A stretch of DNA of 62,187 nt from contig CADEER010000014.1 of NCBI GenBank assembly GCA_902826395.1, forward strand, positions 7,554 to 69,740. Direction: 5' to 3'. The stretch comes from an uncultured bacterium (GTDB lineage: Bacteria > Desulfobacterota > Binatia > HRBIN30 > CADEER01). Below are positions 41,350-49,237 of the stretch, piece after piece. The position numbers and the translations under genes are program-made. Numbering within the stretch: the first letter of the stretch is position 1; each line of letters opens with the position of its first letter. A model generated the notes under the pieces. That model was not told the DNA's origin. It ran no database searches and saw only the letters and a program-made list of their open reading frames with translations.

Positions 41350-42705
41350 TCAGTCACGGCTCTCCAATTTCGATGCGAGTTTCTCGATCGTGTCGCGCAA
41401 GACCGCATCGTGGCGCAGGCGTCGCTCGATGACGTGGATCGCGTGGATGACGGTCGTGTGATCGCGCCCGCCAAACCGATCACCGATGACGGGGAATGAA
41501 GCCTGGGTGTGATGGCGGCAGAGGTACATCGCGATTTGTCGGGGGTGTGTCAGATGGCGGGTGCGGCTTTTTGAGAGCAGGTCGGAGCGTTGGATGTGGA
41601 AGAAGTCGCTGACGGTGTTCTGAATCGATTCGATGCTGATGCCGCGCGCCGTGCGGTTGTCCAAGAACGACTTCAGGACGCGGCGCGCGAGGTCGAGGGT
41701 TATGGTGTTGCCGTTCAGCGAAGCGTATGCGCACAAGCGCGTCAGACTTCCCTCCAGCTCGCGCACGTTGGACTCGAACGTTTCGGCCAGAAACATGGCA
41801 ACATCCGAGGGCAACGCCAAGTCGTCGCTCTCCGCCTTCTTTTCCAGAATCGCCAGCCGCGTCTCGATGTCAGGCGGCTGGATGTCCGCAATCAGCCCGC
41901 TTTCGAAACGGTTGCGAAGTCGCTCTTCGAGGTGCGGTATCTCCTTAGGGAACTTGTCGGAGGTCAGTACGATCTGTTTGCGGGCCTCGTAGAGCGAGTT
42001 GAAGGTGTGGAAAAACTCTTCCTGGGTCCGCTCCCTGCCGGCCAGAAACTGCACGTCGTCGATGATGAGGAAGTCGACCCGGCGAAAGCGGCGCTTGAAC
42101 TCTTCCATGCGGTCGCGCCGGAGCGCCGCGATGAGCTCGTTCATGAACGAATCGGAAGAAAGATAGACGACTCGCGTCTCCGGACGATCGTCCAGCACTC
42201 TGTTGCCGATTGCGCAGACCAGATGGGTCTTGCCCAAGCCGACGCCGCCGTAGATGAACAACGGGTTGTAGGTGTCGCCGGGTTGACTGGCGACGGCGAG
42301 GGACGCGGCGTGTGCGAACTGGTTGCTCGCGCCCACGATGAAGTTGCCGAACGTGTACTTGGCCTGCAGAGCAGCGCGATCCTGGCTCGGGCGGTCGGGA
42401 CGAGATACCGGCCGCGGGGTGGGAAACAGCTCTTGCTGACCGCCCTTCGCCACCGTGATGTCGAGGTGGCGAATCACACCGCCGCTGTGCTGTGACAGCG
42501 CGCCTTCCAGGAGCTTGCCGCAGCGCTTGCGGGCCAGATCGGCGCTGCCGCGGTCGGTGGCCTCGGCCGTGTAGGTGTCGCCGCGCTTGCCCAGCGGCCG
42601 CAAGCTGTCGAGGAGCAGCTGTGTATCCTCGTCACCGAGAACCGACACGACGGACTCGATCGCTTGCTGCCAGGTCGGATCAGCCGTCGCAGCCACCTTA
42701 TCCAC
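41350..42705 (-). CDS. dnaA: Chromosomal replication initiator DnaA
   Basis: A 451-residue AAA+ initiator. The Walker A motif is GGVGLGKTH, Walker B is DFLIIDDVQFLAG, and the C-terminal DNA-binding domain carries the GGRDHTTVIHAIHVIE signature. Domain I is short but recognisable (WQQAIESVVSVLGDEDTQLL). The frame is open 201 nt further up, but the upstream sequence is unconserved. A GTG at 42705, inside a perfect DnaA box, gives normal length; a GTG nine bases later is possible. No good Shine-Dalgarno sequence was seen for either. Confidence 0.95.
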   Translation of the reverse strand: MDKVAATADPTWQQAIESVVSVLGDEDTQLLLDSLRPLGKRGDTYTAEATDRGSADLARKRCGKLLEGALSQHSGGVIRHLDITVAKGGQQELFPTPRPVSRPDRPSQDRAALQAKYTFGNFIVGASNQFAHAASLAVASQPGDTYNPLFIYGGVGLGKTHLVCAIGNRVLDDRPETRVVYLSSDSFMNELIAALRRDRMEEFKRRFRRVDFLIIDDVQFLAGRERTQEEFFHTFNSLYEARKQIVLTSDKFPKEIPHLEERLRNRFESGLIADIQPPDIETRLAILEKKAESDDLALPSDVAMFLAETFESNVRELEGSLTRLCAYASLNGNTITLDLARRVLKSFLDNRTARGISIESIQNTVSDFFHIQRSDLLSKSRTRHLTHPRQIAMYLCRHHTQASFPVIGDRFGGRDHTTVIHAIHVIERRLRHDAVLRDTIEKLASKLESRD

Positions 42706-42706
42706 A
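42698..42706 (+). promoter_or_regulatory. Consensus DnaA box on the dnaA start codon
   Basis: TTATCCACA, a perfect consensus DnaA box, overlaps the proposed GTG start of dnaA. DnaA bound here would affect its own expression. It is in the same orientation as the two weaker boxes upstream. Confidence 0.8.
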
Positions 42707-43011
42707 GGGGATATCCGGTCGAAAACCCGTTTCGGAACAACCTGTTGCGAAAGTTTACCCAGACGATTCCACAGCGAAATCCACAGGTGGACCCGAGGCG
42801 GAGACCTGAACGGAGATAAGCAGCTTTGTAAAAGTGCGACCGGTGTAGAGCGGGACCGGTGACTTATCCCGAACGGCAAAACGGGGCAAGTGCGGAAACC
42901 ACGCAAAGCACCAAAAAAGTCGGGTCGCGTCGCGTTGAGGCATCACCTGGGTGCCTCGTGCGTATCGCCGGAGTCGTTGCCAGGCCGGGTGCAAGCGGGT
43001 AGCGGAAGCCA
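42706..43011. other. Divergent dnaA-hemL region with further DnaA boxes
   Basis: A 306-bp region. Two near-consensus DnaA boxes, GATTCCACA (42765-42773) and AAATCCACA (42777-42785), lie 12 bp apart in the same orientation as the box on the start codon. A TTATCCCGA element lies near 42863. The promoters of dnaA and hemL must be here. No protein-coding frame is supported. Confidence 0.55.
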
Positions 43012-44289
43012 ATGGATACGTCGGACAAGCTCTTCGCCGCCGCTTGTGAAGTCATCCCCGGGGGCGTGAACAGTCCCGTTCGCGCTTGGCGCGCGGTTGG
43101 TGGATCACCGCGGTTCATCCAGCGCGCCGCGGGTTCGACGATCACCGATGCCGACGGCCGCACCTACATCGATTATGTCGGCTCGTGGGGACCGATGATC
43201 CTCGGTCATGCACATCACGCGGTGCTGCAGGCGATCCATCGAGCGATGCGCGATGGCACCAGCTTCGGAGCGCCGACGCCGCGCGAGATCGAAATGGCGC
43301 GTGCGATCTGCGCGGCGGTCCCTTCGGTTGAGAAGGTTCGACTGGTGAGCTCGGGCACCGAGGCCGCCATGACGGCGCTGCGCGTCGCTCGCGGCTTCAC
43401 CGGACGCCAGAAGGTGGTCAAGTTCGCCGGCTGCTACCATGGCCACGTCGATTCCCTGCTCGTGCGCGCCGGATCGGGGGCGCTGACGCTCGGCGTGCCG
43501 GACAGCGCGGGCGTGACGGCCGACAGCTCGCGGCACACCCTGATCGCGCGGTTCAATGACATCGACGACGTGCGTGCGCTCTTCGCGGATCACGGAGGCG
43601 AGATCGCCGCCGTGATCGTCGAGCCGATCGTCGGCAACATGGGCGTCGTGGTACCGGCTCCCGGGTTTCTCGAGGGGCTGCGCCAGGAGACCGCCGCACA
43701 TGGAGCACTCCTGATCTTCGACGAAGTGATGACCGGCTTCCGGGTTGCTTACGGAGGCGCGCAGGCGGTCTACGGTATACGGCCCGATCTCAGCTGTTTC
43801 GGCAAGGTCGTGGGGGGCGGTTTGCCGCTCGCCGCAGTGGGTGGACGTCGGGACGTGATGGACGTTCTGGCGCCGATCGGGCCCGTCTACCAGGCGGGAA
43901 CCTTGTCGGGAAATCCGCTCGCGGTCGCTGCCGGTCTCGCCGTTCTGGAAGAGATCCGATCGCCCGCTGTCTTCGCCCGTCTGGAGGAGAGCGGCCGGCG
44001 CTTGGAGGAGGGTCTGCGCGAGTCTCTGGCCCGCACGGGTGTGCGCGCCTGCATCAATCGCGTCGGCTCGATGTGGACGTTGTTCTTCGGCGTCGATCAG
44101 GTGCGCGACTTCGACGATGCGACCGCAAACGACACGGAGCGCTTTGCGAGGTTCTTTCAGGGCATGCTGCGCCGCGGTGTGTATCTGCCGCCGTCGGCGT
44201 TCGAGGCAGCGTTCATCTCTCTCGCCCACAGCGACGACGACATCGATCGCACGATCAAGGCGGCCGCGGATACTCTGGCCGAGCTCTGA
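43012..44289 (+). CDS. hemL: Glutamate-1-semialdehyde 2,1-aminomutase
   Basis: A 425-residue PLP enzyme that converts glutamate-1-semialdehyde to 5-aminolevulinate in the C5 tetrapyrrole pathway. The N terminus has VIPGGVNSPVRAWRAVGG. The PLP lysine is in CFGKVVGGGLPLAAVGG, and the cofactor phosphate region is VSSGTEAAMTALRVARG. Its presence implies the C5 route for haem. It diverges from dnaA and leads into the Fo genes after 30 nt. Confidence 0.96.
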   Translation: MDTSDKLFAAACEVIPGGVNSPVRAWRAVGGSPRFIQRAAGSTITDADGRTYIDYVGSWGPMILGHAHHAVLQAIHRAMRDGTSFGAPTPREIEMARAICAAVPSVEKVRLVSSGTEAAMTALRVARGFTGRQKVVKFAGCYHGHVDSLLVRAGSGALTLGVPDSAGVTADSSRHTLIARFNDIDDVRALFADHGGEIAAVIVEPIVGNMGVVVPAPGFLEGLRQETAAHGALLIFDEVMTGFRVAYGGAQAVYGIRPDLSCFGKVVGGGLPLAAVGGRRDVMDVLAPIGPVYQAGTLSGNPLAVAAGLAVLEEIRSPAVFARLEESGRRLEEGLRESLARTGVRACINRVGSMWTLFFGVDQVRDFDDATANDTERFARFFQGMLRRGVYLPPSAFEAAFISLAHSDDDIDRTIKAAADTLAEL

Positions 44290-44319
44290 GAGCCCGCGGA
44301 GCCACGAGAGGATATCGCC

Positions 44320-44523
44320 GTGCCCCAAAGCGAAAGAATCGCCAATGCCGCGAAGTTCGCCGGCATGGGTGTGAGTCTCGGCGCAACCGTCCTGGCGGCC
44401 ATCTGGCTGGGCAATTGGCTCGACGAGAAGTGGGGCACCTCTCCCCTGTTCCTGATGCTGTTCCTGGTTGGCGGTATGGCCGGCTTCTTCCGGCGTCTGT
44501 TGTGGATGCTCAAGCGGCCTTGA
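44320..44523 (+). CDS. atpZ: AtpZ/AtpI-type ATP synthase assembly protein
   Basis: A 67-residue protein with two transmembrane helices. The first has the family pattern GMGVSLGATVLAAIWLGNWL, the second LFLMLFLVGGMAGFFRRL, with DEKWGTSP between. AtpZ/AtpI proteins assist c-ring assembly or Mg2+ supply. The likely start is GTG at 44320. It stands before atpI and atpB, as in many deltaproteobacterial genomes. Confidence 0.82.
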   Translation: MPQSERIANAAKFAGMGVSLGATVLAAIWLGNWLDEKWGTSPLFLMLFLVGGMAGFFRRLLWMLKRP

Positions 44524-44656
44524 GAACGACGGCTCGAGGCGAGACCGCGTCCACGGTTGCCTTGGGCCGAAAAAGGAAATAGCAGTCCTCGGTCGAGGAG
44601 TGGGTCGCCAGCGGTCGCCACGGGCCGCACCTCACACCGCAAAAGCAGGACTGAGC

Positions 44657-45046
44657 ATGGGCGTTCAGCTCGAACAAATCGAAAAGCTACATTTGGGGTT
44701 GATCGGGCTGGTCGCAGCGGCAGCGTGGCTCAGCGGCTGGATGGGTGCGGGAAGCATCGTCCTGGGCGGTGGCGTCATGGCTGCCAACGTCTGGCTCCTC
44801 AAGCAGATTGCACGCCGAGCTCTAACTCCGCAGGTGGCCACCCAGCGTCCAGGGGTAGTCTTGCTTCTGGTGCTGGCAAAGTTTTCTATCTTCCTCGCGC
44901 TGCTCGGCTTGTTGTTCTGGCGCGTACCGCTGGACCCGATGGCTTTCGCAGTGGGGGCAACGCTTTTGATGATCGCGTGCGTGGTCGTAGCGCTCGCCGC
45001 GTCGCCGGGCTCGACGATGGAGCACCGGGCGGAAGGACAGGGATAA
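44657..45046 (+). CDS. atpI: ATP synthase subunit I (AtpI)
   Basis: A 129-residue, four-helix membrane protein. The helices are GLIGLVAAAAWLSGWMGAGS, the region after SIVLGGGVMAANVWLLKQIA, then VVLLLVLAKFSIFLALLGLL and AVGATLLMIACVVVALAAS. The pattern fits the AtpI chaperone that helps form the c-ring. The start at 44657 follows a 133-bp gap after atpZ; atpB begins 12 nt after its stop. Confidence 0.75.
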   Translation: MGVQLEQIEKLHLGLIGLVAAAAWLSGWMGAGSIVLGGGVMAANVWLLKQIARRALTPQVATQRPGVVLLLVLAKFSIFLALLGLLFWRVPLDPMAFAVGATLLMIACVVVALAASPGSTMEHRAEGQG

Positions 45047-45057
45047 AGGAGAACAGC

Positions 45058-45789
45058 GTGGACCACGGATTCACCTGGCCATCGGCGATACCGATTCTCA
45101 ACTGGCTGCCCGACCACACGGCGACAGCTCTGTTGGTCGTGCTCGCGATGCTCGCGTGGGCGAGCGCGGCGAGCAAGCAGATCGCGGCGGCGCCCGACGC
45201 GGTCATTCCCGACGAAGGCTTCTCGATGCGCAACCTGTTCGAGATCTATCTCGAGGGGTTCCAGACGATGTTGATCGAGCCGGTGCTGGGCGACCGCGGG
45301 CGGACGTACCTGCCGTTCTATGCGTCTTTGTTTCTGTTCATCCTGATCAACAACCTGGTCGGCTTGATTCCCGGGTTTTCGCCCGCGACGAGCAACGTCA
45401 ACACCACCCTCGGCCTCGGTCTGCTGTCTTTCGTCATGTACAACTACTACGGCTTCAAGGAGTCGGGCGCGTCGTACTTGAAACACTTCCTCGGCCCGGT
45501 GATCTGGATGGCGCCGCTGATGGGCACGCTCGAGATCATCGATCACTTGATCCGACCGGTGACGCTCAATCTGCGACTCATGATGAACATGTTCGCCGAC
45601 CACCTGGTGCTCGATATCTTCACCAACCTGACCTACATCATCATCCCGGTGGTCTTCCTGGCATTGGGAACTTTCGTCTCGATCGTCCAGGCCTACGTTT
45701 TCACGCTGCTGAGCCTGGTCTACGTCGGCATGGCCACGACTCACCACGACGCACACGGCCACGGCGACGACGATCATCATCACCACTGA
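45058..45789 (+). CDS. atpB: F-type ATP synthase subunit a
   Basis: A 243-residue membrane subunit forming the proton half-channels. The essential Arg lies in RPVTLNLRLMMNMFADHLVL, the conserved helix facing the c-ring. The C terminus is very His-rich (HHDAHGHGDDDHHHH), a tail not needed for catalysis. The GTG at 45058 with AAAGGAG is the best start; the frame is open further up with no support. Confidence 0.96.
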   Translation: MDHGFTWPSAIPILNWLPDHTATALLVVLAMLAWASAASKQIAAAPDAVIPDEGFSMRNLFEIYLEGFQTMLIEPVLGDRGRTYLPFYASLFLFILINNLVGLIPGFSPATSNVNTTLGLGLLSFVMYNYYGFKESGASYLKHFLGPVIWMAPLMGTLEIIDHLIRPVTLNLRLMMNMFADHLVLDIFTNLTYIIIPVVFLALGTFVSIVQAYVFTLLSLVYVGMATTHHDAHGHGDDDHHHH

Positions 45790-45892
45790 CCCATAGCTTC
45801 AATCAACCGCGCACGCGCTGGGCACTCGGAAGAGGATGCAGAGGAGAGGCGGGCCCGCGAAAGCGGTGCGCTATCACAAGAAGGAGAGTCAC

Positions 45893-46207
45893 ATGTCGAA
45901 CAAGTTGAAGACCCTCGCGTTGACCGCGTTCGCCGCGGTCGCAGCACAGCCGGCGCTTGCCCAGGGGGCGGCCGGTGACAGCTCGCGCGGCTGGATCGCC
46001 ATCGCGGCCGGCCTCTGCATCGCCATCGCGGCGGTCGGCGCGGCGAGTGGACAGGGCAAGGCAGTCGCGGCGGCGATGGAGTCGATCGGCCGCAATCCGA
46101 ACTCGGCCGACCGGATCCAGACGCCGATGATCATCGGCCTCGCGCTGATGGAGGCACTCGCCATCTACGCGCTCGTCATCGCGTTCTTCCTGCAGGGCAA
46201 GATTTAG
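45893..46207 (+). CDS. atpE: F-type ATP synthase subunit c
   Basis: A 104-residue hairpin subunit with an added N-terminal signal-like sequence ([20 protein letters not shown]). The ion-binding Glu is E87 in [13 protein letters not shown], and Q54 lies in the first helix (ASGQGKAV). The Ser/Thr that follows the Glu in Na+-binding rings is Ala here, so proton coupling is more likely. The polar loop is [12 protein letters not shown] terminator follows 120 nt later. Confidence 0.95.
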   Translation: MSNKLKTLALTAFAAVAAQPALAQGAAGDSSRGWIAIAAGLCIAIAAVGAASGQGKAVAAAMESIGRNPNSADRIQTPMIIGLALMEALAIYALVIAFFLQGKI

Positions 46208-46327
46208 CGCGCAAAGCTCGCTGACTCCCGCGGCGACCCTCGTTCCGTCGGTTGCGTGCACGGTGTCAGGGAGCGGAGAGACCGCGCGCGCCACTGAAGG
46301 ACGCGCGAAGCTCGTCGCTAAGAATCG

Positions 46328-46357
46328 AAGGGGCGAGGGATTGATCCCTCGCCCCTT
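46328..46357 (+). terminator. Strong hairpin terminator after atpE
   Basis: A perfect 14-bp stem (46328-46341 with 46344-46357) is followed by CTTTCGTCT. The stem is GC-rich in its upper part. It closes the hemL-atpZ-atpI-atpB-atpE group and separates it from the orphan ParB gene. Confidence 0.8.
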
Positions 46358-46447
46358 CTTTCGTCTCTGGACGTTCGGAGCGACCACCGAAAAGCTTGCG
46401 ATTGCAGAGAGACGCGGTCTATCGTCCGCGCCAAGGGGTGGTCTTCC

Positions 46448-47305
46448 ATGGCGGCTGAGGCAGTACGAACACTGGCGGCGGGGAGTCTGCGCGGCGGCCA
46501 GCGCACGGTAGTCAGCGCGGTACCGATCGAGAAGATCTTCCCCAACCCGGCGCAGCCGCGCCGGCATTTCGACGAGGACTCACTCGCCGAGCTCGCGGCA
46601 TCGATTCGCAAACACGGCTTGCTGCAGCCGATCATCGTGCGGCGCGAGGGTGCTGGCGGAGCGGACGAGCGCTACCTGATTATGGCCGGCGAGCGGCGCT
46701 ATCGAGCGTGCGGCATTGCCGGCTTGCGACACCTGCCGGTTCTGGTGCGCGACGACGATCCCATCGAGGTCGCGATGATCGAGAATCTGCAGCGCGAAGA
46801 TCTCTCGGCGCTGGAAGAAGCCGAGGGGCTGAGCTCGCTCATCGATCAGTTCCATTACACGCACGAGGCTCTCGCCGATCTGATCGGCAAGAGCCGGCCC
46901 TATGTCAGCAACACCCTGGCGCTCTGTCGCTTGCCGCAGCCGATCAAGGACGAGTACCACCGGGCGCCCGACGTCTCGCGCGAGATCCTCATATCGGTGG
47001 CTCGCGCCGAATCGGCGGAGCGGCAAGACATGCTGTGGCGCCTCGCGAAGATGCGCCGGTTGTCGGTGCAGAAGTTCCGCACTGCCCAGGCTGGCGAGGA
47101 CACGGTGCGCGGCGACGTCGACGAGGTCGGCAAGCTGGTTCGCCGGCTAGGCCGTCGGGTCAAGGCCGCGCTGGCGGTGCGCCTCGAAGGTGAGCAGAGA
47201 CGACGCATCATCCGCTCTCTCCAGCGGGCGCGGGCGCAGATCGATCGGGCGCTCCAGCGGCTCGAGGTCAGTGAAGATCAGCGAGAGAACGGCGCACCTC
47301 GCTGA
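46448..47305 (+). CDS. Second ParB/Noc-like protein without a ParA partner
   Basis: A 285-residue ParB-family protein. It keeps the N-terminal CTPase motifs (HGLLQPIIVRR, GERRYRACGIAG, ENLQREDLSALEEAEGLSSL) and the helix-turn-helix (YTHEALADLIGKSRPYVSNT). It lacks the ALGRGLGALI ParA-stimulating peptide of the parB at 17033, and no ParA gene is near. The C-terminal region is Arg-rich (RRLGRRVKAALAVRLEGEQR). Its binding site may differ, as with Noc. Its 3' end overlaps a convergent gene by 38 nt. Confidence 0.82.
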   Translation: MAAEAVRTLAAGSLRGGQRTVVSAVPIEKIFPNPAQPRRHFDEDSLAELAASIRKHGLLQPIIVRREGAGGADERYLIMAGERRYRACGIAGLRHLPVLVRDDDPIEVAMIENLQREDLSALEEAEGLSSLIDQFHYTHEALADLIGKSRPYVSNTLALCRLPQPIKDEYHRAPDVSREILISVARAESAERQDMLWRLAKMRRLSVQKFRTAQAGEDTVRGDVDEVGKLVRRLGRRVKAALAVRLEGEQRRRIIRSLQRARAQIDRALQRLEVSEDQRENGAPR

Positions 47306-48233
47306 GCTGAGCCGCGATCTCCGGCTGCGAAGGCGCGGCAATCTTGACGTCGCGCAGGGTCAAGGCGCCGGCGGTCGGCTGATCTTCGGGCAGCAGGGCG
47401 AGGTGCGAGGACATCAGCCCCAGCCTGCGTCCGACAGGCGGCGAGAGCAGATATTGGACGAGATCGAGAGCCCGCTGCCTGTCCGCGGCGCGCTTGTTCA
47501 GCGCCAGCGTCGTAGCCCGCGCGATGGCGCCGGCGGCATCCTGATCGGGGATCAGGATGCCGATTCGCCGGCCGAGCTCGCGCGCACCGAACGCCACCTC
47601 GCCGTCGAGGACTCCGATCGGTGGCCCGTCGCCGGCTACGGCTTGAACGACGTCGCGCTCGCTGTCGACAAAGATGGCACCGGCGGCGCCGAGGTCGCGA
47701 AAGAACGCGGCGGTCGGTTGAGAACCCTTGGAGGCGAACAGCGCGGCGATATGCCAGCTCGCCGAAGGCGAGGTCGGCTTGGCGATCGCGAGGCGCGACG
47801 CAAAAGCCGGATCGATCAGCTCCTCGAAGCGAGTGGGGACCGTGGCTTCGTCGACGCGCTGCGGATCATAGGCGATGACGCGCAAGTCCGCCGTCACGGC
47901 GACCCATAGTCCCTGCGGATCGACCAACCGCGCCGGCCGATTTCGCAGGGCGGACGACGGCAGTGGCGCCAGCCGCCCACTCTCGGCCTGCTCAAACGTA
48001 ATCCATGGATCGGCAGTCCACAGCACGTCGAAGTCATCGCCGACCGGCGCCGCGCGCTCGACGAAGCGCATATCGAGATCGGCGCCGGTCTCGCCGGCGA
48101 ACGTCGCCAGAATCGGGTGTGCGATGCTGCGCCGAACCGACACGACGACCGTCAACTTTGGCTCGGGTGTACAAGCCGCCAGACAGGACACCGCGACCGC
48201 GACGAGAAGAGCGCTGCGCAAGGGTGATCGCAT
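47268..48233 (-). CDS. ABC-type extracellular solute-binding lipoprotein (Fe3+-type family)
   Basis: A 321-residue protein with a lipoprotein signal (RSALLVAVAVSCLAACTPEP; lipobox LAAC). The mature protein follows the two-lobe binding pattern: KLTVVVSVRRSIAHPILATF and TGADLDMRFV near the start, then DVLWTADPWITFEQAESGRL and hinge strands typical of iron(III)/thiamine-type proteins. No permease or ATPase gene is adjacent. An in-frame start 186 nt upstream lacks signal-peptide sense. The ligand is unknown. Confidence 0.75.
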   Translation of the reverse strand: MRSPLRSALLVAVAVSCLAACTPEPKLTVVVSVRRSIAHPILATFAGETGADLDMRFVERAAPVGDDFDVLWTADPWITFEQAESGRLAPLPSSALRNRPARLVDPQGLWVAVTADLRVIAYDPQRVDEATVPTRFEELIDPAFASRLAIAKPTSPSASWHIAALFASKGSQPTAAFFRDLGAAGAIFVDSERDVVQAVAGDGPPIGVLDGEVAFGARELGRRIGILIPDQDAAGAIARATTLALNKRAADRQRALDLVQYLLSPPVGRRLGLMSSHLALLPEDQPTAGALTLRDVKIAAPSQPEIAAQLSEVRRSLADLH

Positions 48234-48387
48234 TCGGCGCAAGCAAAGCAGCAAGCGTGAGCGCGGTCGAGAGGGCGCACGCACCTTGGAGTCGCGCGCC
48301 GACGCGACTACTGTCGTGAGATCGGTGCAATTGCGGAACACGGTTGCCGAGATTGAGCCGGTGTGATTCGACCCGGAGGGCAGAGCG

Positions 48388-48729
48388 ATGAGCGAAGAAG
48401 CCGAAAACCTGTACGACAAGGCCGTTGATCACGTCGCCGACGGCGATCTCGAAGCCGCCGTCGCTGCCTACCGCGAGGCCATCCGCATCGACGAAACCTT
48501 CGCCGATGCGTGGGAGGGCTTGTCGATGGCGCTGGCGGATCTCGACCGCTTTGCCGAGGCGCTCGAGGCGGCGCACAAGGTCGTCGAGCTGACCCCCGAC
48601 GAACAACTCGCGTACACGAACCTGTCGCGCATCTACCAGCGCGCGGACGACGTTCCCAAAGCCGAAGAGTGGGCGGCAAAGGGCCGCATCATCGAGTGGA
48701 AGCGGCAGCTAAAGGAATCGGGAGACTGA
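48388..48729 (+). CDS. TPR protein
   Basis: A 113-residue helical protein with three tetratricopeptide-like repeats: AENLYDKAVDHVADGDLEAA, FADAWEGLSMALADLDRFAE and QLAYTNLSRIYQRADDVPKA. It has no signal sequence and is probably a cytoplasmic adaptor. It ends 9 nt before the DUF971 gene, so the two are likely co-transcribed. Confidence 0.82.
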   Translation: MSEEAENLYDKAVDHVADGDLEAAVAAYREAIRIDETFADAWEGLSMALADLDRFAEALEAAHKVVELTPDEQLAYTNLSRIYQRADDVPKAEEWAAKGRIIEWKRQLKESGD

Positions 48730-48738
48730 TCGGCACCA

Positions 48739-49065
48739 ATGGCACACCCCATCGAAGTACACCGCCGCGCCGACGAACGTGTCGTGAGAATCACCTGGAG
48801 CGACGACCACGCCGGCGAGTATCCGTTCGCATACCTGCGCGGCTGGTGTCCGTGCGCGGGGTGTCAGGGACACGGCGGCGACAAGCGCTACATACATGCG
48901 GGCAACACCGATCTCGACAAGATCTCGGTCGTCGGCAATTACGCTCTCCAGTTTCACTGGGGCGACGGTCACGAGACCGGCATCTACACCTATCGCTATC
49001 TCCGCGAGCTGTGCCCGTGCGACGCGTGCTCGAGCGCAACGAGCGCCGAAAAGGCCGAAGACTGA
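48739..49065 (+). CDS. DUF971 family protein
   Basis: A 108-residue protein with the DUF971 pattern: VVRITWSDDHAGEYPFAYLR, then WCPCAGCQGH and a second Cys pair ELCPCDACS, with NYALQFHWGDGH between. The domain is the N-terminal part of gamma-butyrobetaine hydroxylases and also occurs alone, with a Cys4 zinc or iron site. The role of the single-domain form is not known; some genomes pair it with Mrp/ApbC iron-sulfur genes, not seen here. Confidence 0.85.
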   Translation: MAHPIEVHRRADERVVRITWSDDHAGEYPFAYLRGWCPCAGCQGHGGDKRYIHAGNTDLDKISVVGNYALQFHWGDGHETGIYTYRYLRELCPCDACSSATSAEKAED

Positions 49066-49237
49066 ATTCTCGCAGGCGCGACGCAGGTCGGTTGGCACAG
49101 ACCCTGCGCTGCGATCTGCGAGTACGACTCCTCGAAAGTCGTACGCCGCCGCGGTGAGGGGCGAAAAGTCATACTTTTCCTCGATCGGGACGGCGGTCTC
49201 GGTCGGGCAAGGTAGCTCACGCGAGGAGGATTGAAGC

